Shown piece after piece: positions 5,991 to 8,870 of a stretch of 8,870 nt of DNA. The position numbers and the translations under genes were made by a program. Source of the DNA: Halovivax sp. (GTDB lineage: Archaea; Halobacteriota; Halobacteria; Halobacteriales; Natrialbaceae); assembly GCA_007135505.1 (NCBI GenBank), contig SLIS01000134.1, positions 1-8,870 of the forward strand, read 5' to 3'. The notes under the pieces are model-generated. The model saw nothing but the letters and a program-made list of their open reading frames with translations. It made no database searches and was not told the DNA's origin. The first letter of the stretch is position 1. Every line of letters begins with the position of its first letter.

Positions 5991-6809
5991 ATGGTCGCGG
6001 AGACGGGACTGGCCGTCTATCGAATCGCTACGGAACGGGAAGTGACGCTGCTCGCCGCGGCGTTCGCGTACTACGCCTTCGTCTCGATCATTCCGATGGT
6101 TCTCCTGGCGCTCGTCGTCAGTTCGCTCGTCGGCGGCGAGGACGTCGCGGCACGGCTGGTGATGGTCGCCGGCGACGCGATGCCGGAGGCCGGCGAGGAA
6201 CTGCTAGCGGAGGCGCTGACGACCGAGGCCGGGCGCGCCCAGGCGACGGTCGTCGCGGTGGCGGTCGCCGCCTGGGGTGCCCTGAAGGTCTTTCGCGGCC
6301 TCTCGGTGGCCTTCGATCGCATCTACGGGACGGCCGTGGAGAAGTCGTTCGTCGGGCACCTCCTCGACGGTCTCGTAACGCTCGTCGCCGTCGCCGGTGG
6401 ACTCGTGCTGATGGTCGCCATCGGATTCTTCCTCGGGGTTACAGCCCAGCACGTCCCACTGGGTCGCTTTCTCGGGTGGGCCGGGCTCCTCCTCGGTCTC
6501 GTACTCGTCTTCTTGCCCATCTACTACGTCATGCCGCCGGTGGACGTCTCGGTCGGAGCAGTCGTCCCCGGGGCCGTCTTCGCCGCGGTCGGCTGGACGA
6601 CCCTCCAGCTCGGCTTCCAGCTCTACGCCGGGAATGCCGGCCAGTACGAGGCCTACGGTGCGGTCGGTGGGATCCTGCTGCTGGTCACCTGGCTCTACCT
6701 GGCCGGCATCGTCATCCTCTTCGGCGCCGTCCTCAACGTGGTCTGGACCGACGAGGTGCGAGTGACCGACGACGGAACGGTCGAACGGACGGACGCTCGA
6801 ACCGAGTGA
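5991..6809 (+). CDS. YihY/BrkB-family inner-membrane protein
   Basis: The 272-residue product (from the ATG at 5991) is a polytopic membrane protein of the YihY/virulence factor BrkB family (once misnamed RNase BN). The family signature AAAFAYYAFVSIIPMVLL (22-39) opens the first membrane segment. Further segments lie near 86-101, 123-150, 160-181, 187-209 and 224-252, giving about six. Family-typical stretches include GALKVFRGLSVAFDRIYG (96-113), LPIYYVMPPVDVSVGAVVPGAVFAAVGW (175-202) and YGAVGGILLLVTWLYLAGIVILFGAVLNVVW (222-252). The tail is short, acidic and cytoplasmic-looking. The transported substrate or function is unknown for most members. An in-frame ATG at 5949 would add 14 His-rich residues; neither start has a convincing TATA-like element, and I chose 5991 because family members have only a short stretch before the signature. 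The upstream gap of 143 bp shows nothing else. Confidence 0.9.
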   Translation: MVAETGLAVYRIATEREVTLLAAAFAYYAFVSIIPMVLLALVVSSLVGGEDVAARLVMVAGDAMPEAGEELLAEALTTEAGRAQATVVAVAVAAWGALKVFRGLSVAFDRIYGTAVEKSFVGHLLDGLVTLVAVAGGLVLMVAIGFFLGVTAQHVPLGRFLGWAGLLLGLVLVFLPIYYVMPPVDVSVGAVVPGAVFAAVGWTTLQLGFQLYAGNAGQYEAYGAVGGILLLVTWLYLAGIVILFGAVLNVVWTDEVRVTDDGTVERTDARTE

Positions 6810-6844
6810 GAGCGCCGCGACGTCGGGGCGGTGAGGCTGGCCCA

Positions 6845-6933
6845 TCAGACGGTGGCCCTCGGACGCTAGCCTGTCGAATGCTGGCCTATCGGACGCTGAA
6901 TCATCGGATGCTGGCCGCTCGGACGATCGCCGC
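6845..6933 (+). repeat. 15-bp tandem repeat array
   Basis: Five consecutive 15-bp units run from 6859 to 6933: TCGGACGCTAGCCTG, TCGAATGCTGGCCTA, TCGGACGCTGAATCA, TCGGATGCTGGCCGC and TCGGACGATCGCCGC. A sixth, degenerate 14-bp unit (TCAGACGGTGGCCC) precedes them at 6845-6858. Units with GGACGC and (A/G)ATGCTGG alternate, hinting at an older 30-bp unit. Because 15 is a multiple of three the array is open in several frames and would encode pentapeptides such as RTLAC-RMLAY-RTLNH-RMLAA, but it lies between genes, downstream of the YihY stop and upstream of the propeller promoter, so I treat it as noncoding. Confidence 0.85.
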
Positions 6934-6940
6934 CCGTTTT

Positions 6941-6988
6941 CGTCCGCGTTCGCGGTTTCGCAAACGTCCGCCTTCGAGTTCCGCAAAA
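6941..6988 (+). repeat. 24-bp imperfect direct repeat next to a promoter
   Basis: Two adjacent copies at 6941-6964 and 6965-6988 share CGTCCGC at the start, TTCG and GTT in the middle and CGCAAA at the end; about 20 of 24 positions agree if one gap is allowed in each copy. The second copy abuts the presumed TFB/TATA promoter of the propeller gene. A paired activator or repressor site is a possibility. Confidence 0.55.
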
Positions 6989-6992
6989 CGGA

Positions 6993-7001
6993 TCCTTAAG
7001 C
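6993..7001 (+). promoter_or_regulatory. TATA-like promoter element of the cytoplasmic propeller gene
   Basis: TCCTTAAGC is centred near 6998, 27 nt before the ATG at 7025, preceded by the A-rich GCAAAACGG that could be part of the TFB recognition element. No Shine-Dalgarno sequence is seen, which fits a leaderless transcript and supports the ATG at 7025 over the long in-frame upstream extension. Confidence 0.6.
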
Positions 7002-7024
7002 CGCTCGCAGTCGACCCGTCCGAT

Positions 7025-7960
7025 ATGACGGACACTGAATCCCCGAACGATCAGCTAGTCGTCCTCAACAAGGACGAGGACACCGTCTCGTTCGTCGACG
7101 TCGAGACGGGCGAGACGACCGAGGTTGTCGAGACGGACTTCAATCCCCACGAGGTGGCGATCTCGCCCGACGGCTCGCGAGCGTACGTCACCTGCTCGCT
7201 GGGCGGGTCGTTACTCGCGATCGACACCGACGCGTACGAGGTCGTCGACCGGTTCGAACACGAGTCCTTCGACTTCCCCCACGGCCTCGCCGTCCGCGAG
7301 TCGGCCGACGAACTCTGGCTGGCCTCGACGTACAGCAGCCAGCTCTTCGTCTTCGACGTGGAGACGATGGAGTTGCTCGACACCTTCCCGACCTACCAGG
7401 ACAAGTCCCACATGGTGGCGCTCTCGCCCGACGAGGGGACCGCCTACGTCGCCAATATCGGCAGCGACACCGTCACCGTCGTCGACTGCAACGATCGTCG
7501 TATCGTCGCCGATCCGCCCGTCGGCGAGAGTCCCGAAGGAATCGGCGTCGATCCCGACACGGGCGAGGTCCTCGTCGCCAACCAGGACGACGGCATGCTC
7601 ACCGTCCTCGACCCCGACACGCTGACTGAGTCGAACAAAGCGCTCCTCGGCGAGACGCCGATCCGGGTGATGCTCTCGCCCGACGGCCGCTACGCGCTCG
7701 TTCCGAATCGGGAGTCCGACAGCGTCTCGGTGATCGACACCGAGCACGTTCGCGATGGCGAGCGTCGTCCCTGGGAGATCGCGCGGATCCCGGTCGGCAT
7801 CTGGCCCGGCGGGACCGTCTTCGCCCCGGACGGCGACCGGGCGTTCGTCGCCAACAACAAGACAAACGACGTCTCGGTCATCGACGTCGACGCCTTCGAG
7901 GAAGTCGATCGCTACGAGACGGGGATCCACCCGGACGGCATCGCGTACCTGGAACGGTAA
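7025..7960 (+). CDS. Cytoplasmic YVTN-family beta-propeller protein
   Basis: The 311-residue protein has no signal peptide, lipobox or membrane segment and should be cytoplasmic. It consists almost wholly of about seven repeats of 40-45 residues, each with a pattern like ISPDGSRAYVTCSLGGSLLAIDTDAYEVVDRF (46-77): a turn with Pro-Asp-Gly, the strand YV(T/A)N, and a strand ending in (V/I)D. Other copies include LSPDEGTAYVANIGSDTVTVVD (133-154), LSPDGRYALVPNRESDSVSVID (217-238) and APDGDRAFVANNKTNDVSVIDVD (267-289). The first strand (LVVLNKDEDTVSFVDVETGE, 11-30) probably closes the ring with the C-terminus (HPDGIAYLE). The fold is certain; the ligand is not, as such proteins mostly serve as binding scaffolds. 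The frame is open far upstream, but that extension would run through the YihY gene and the repeat array; the promoter position fixes the ATG at 7025. It converges with the next gene, 15 bp between stop codons. Confidence 0.9.
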   Translation: MTDTESPNDQLVVLNKDEDTVSFVDVETGETTEVVETDFNPHEVAISPDGSRAYVTCSLGGSLLAIDTDAYEVVDRFEHESFDFPHGLAVRESADELWLASTYSSQLFVFDVETMELLDTFPTYQDKSHMVALSPDEGTAYVANIGSDTVTVVDCNDRRIVADPPVGESPEGIGVDPDTGEVLVANQDDGMLTVLDPDTLTESNKALLGETPIRVMLSPDGRYALVPNRESDSVSVIDTEHVRDGERRPWEIARIPVGIWPGGTVFAPDGDRAFVANNKTNDVSVIDVDAFEEVDRYETGIHPDGIAYLER

Positions 7961-7975
7961 CGGCGCGGGCTGTTT

Positions 7976-8870
7976 TCACTCGTACGCAGGAAGTACCAGG
8001 TCCCGGCGGATCGCGACGCTCAGGACGACGAGGCCGAGCCCGACGACGAACAGGGCGCCCGATTGCCAGCCGATTGCGCCGAACAGTCCGTCGATCAGGA
8101 ACTCGACGAACCGCATCGCGGCGTCGGGCCCGTCCGCCGAGTCGAGGGCCGACCCGACCTCGCTCTGGGCGACCCGCGTGCCAACCAGTCCCGCGAGGCC
8201 GACCGCTGCGGCGGCCGTTCCGATCGATCGCGCAGCGACGGACGGGGGGAACGCGTAGGCCACGACGGCCGCCGTTCCCAGCGCGACGAGCGGCAGGACG
8301 AGGGCGAGCGTCGAGGCCGTACTCGTGGCGGTCTGTGCCGTCTCCATCGAGCTGCGCTCCTGGGTGCCCATCTCCTCCGTGAGGTCGACGGTCTCGGGCA
8401 CTTGCTCGTCGAGTTGCGTCTCGGCCACCGAAAGCGCCGCCGCGCGGAAGTCGGCCGTGCCCGCTTCGATACGCTGGACGTACGTCTCGTACTCGATCTC
8501 CGCGGTCAGCGCGTCGATGTACGCGACGGAGATCGTGCGGACCGGTTCCGCGAAGTCCGCGGGCAGCGTGCCGTCGGCTACCGCTGCATCGATCCGCTCG
8601 GTTTGCTCCTCGATCAGTTCGGCCCTGATCTCCTCGCGACGGTCCTGGTAGGCTTGTTCTAGCTGTTCGTCCGTCATCGGGTAGGCCGTCTCTTCCTGTA
8701 TTCGTTCTTTGGCGCGCTCCTCGAACTCCTCGCGGTGCTCCAAGAACTGCGCTTCGCTCTCGGTCATCGCTTCGATCGCCGCTCCCGGAGACTCGTCCAT
8801 CTCCTCGGGTGCGAGATCGTTCAGCCGGTCGTCGAAGTCGGCCGGACCGACGGCTTCGAGTTCGGTTTCG
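7976..8870 (-). CDS. Unrecognised membrane protein with acidic coiled-coil-like region, 5' end missing
   Basis: The frame is open from the right window edge to the TGA read at 7978-7976, so the N-terminus lies outside; 297 residues are visible. The first ATG in the window (8800) is preceded by 23 more open codons and there is no promoter there, so it is not a convincing start. Counting from that Met, residues about 12-72 are charged and helix-like (HREEFEERAKERIQEETAY, QAYQDRREEIRAELIEEQTERI), and about 85-135 continue as amphipathic helix. Then come three hydrophobic segments: about 161-185 (TASTLALVLPLVALGTAAVVAYAF), 192-209 and 244-265 (GWQSGALFVVGLGLVVLSVAI), ending in a short tail RRDLVLPAYE. 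This gives a long soluble helical part attached to a C-terminal membrane unit. I do not recognise the family, and no cysteine or catalytic motif stands out. It may be a haloarchaeal-specific protein. Confidence 0.8.
   Translation of the reverse strand, partial: ETELEAVGPADFDDRLNDLAPEEMDESPGAAIEAMTESEAQFLEHREEFEERAKERIQEETAYPMTDEQLEQAYQDRREEIRAELIEEQTERIDAAVADGTLPADFAEPVRTISVAYIDALTAEIEYETYVQRIEAGTADFRAAALSVAETQLDEQVPETVDLTEEMGTQERSSMETAQTATSTASTLALVLPLVALGTAAVVAYAFPPSVAARSIGTAAAAVGLAGLVGTRVAQSEVGSALDSADGPDAAMRFVEFLIDGLFGAIGWQSGALFVVGLGLVVLSVAIRRDLVLPAYE

Noticed and set aside
6476..7024. Long in-frame 5' extension of the cytoplasmic propeller gene, which would run through the YihY gene's 3' part and the 15-bp repeats.
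   Set aside because: The extension is Arg-rich out-of-frame translation of YihY, and a TATA-like element lies exactly 27 nt before the ATG at 7025.
7961..7978. Short T-rich stretch (GCTGTTTT) between the convergent propeller and membrane-protein genes as a terminator.
   Set aside because: Only four T residues are present and no stem precedes them; a termination signal is likely somewhere here but cannot be placed from this.

Overview
The window reads as chromosomal DNA of a halophilic archaeon (class Halobacteria). The GC content is high, the predicted proteins are very rich in Asp and Glu, and RadB, an archaeal recombinase paralog, is present. There is also a Tat-type lipoprotein signal, and several genes begin about 27 nt downstream of a TATA-like element with no Shine-Dalgarno, as in haloarchaeal leaderless transcripts. 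No rRNA, tRNA, transposase, integrase, CRISPR array or phage gene was seen. The genus cannot be fixed from sequence reading alone.

Layout, left to right. (1) 1-659: the 3' part of a gene for an Nmad3-like protein (nucleotide-modification-associated family, by recollection of family motifs), preceded by an Ala-rich, signal-peptide-like stretch. (2) 660-1008: a gap with a promoter at its right end. (3) 1009-2382: a Tat-exported, lipid-anchored beta-propeller protein. (4) 2484-3203: radB. (5) 3255-4412, minus strand, convergent with radB: a four-CBS-domain protein with a C-terminal domain resembling ribosome hibernation factors. (6) 4413-4693: a divergent promoter region carrying a four-unit, 33-34 bp direct repeat. 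(7) 4694-5008: a very small membrane protein matching one half of a CrtYc/CrtYd-type lycopene cyclase. (8) 5128-5847: a membrane-anchored CAP/SCP-domain protein. (9) 5991-6809: a YihY/BrkB-family membrane protein. (10) 6810-7024: an intergenic region with a 15-bp tandem array and then a 24-bp direct repeat. (11) 7025-7960: a cytoplasmic YVTN-type beta-propeller. (12) 7976-8870, minus strand: the 3' part of an unrecognised gene whose product has a coiled-coil-like acidic region followed by three membrane segments.

The genes look like separately promoted units rather than an operon: nearly every gene has its own upstream gap, and the TATA-like elements fall in those gaps. I find no convincing multi-gene system. 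The items most worth a second look are the CBS/hibernation-factor-like fusion, the half-size cyclase, the two intergenic repeat arrays, and the ring of histidines in the lipoprotein propeller. Family assignments rest on motif recognition by eye; no database search was possible.
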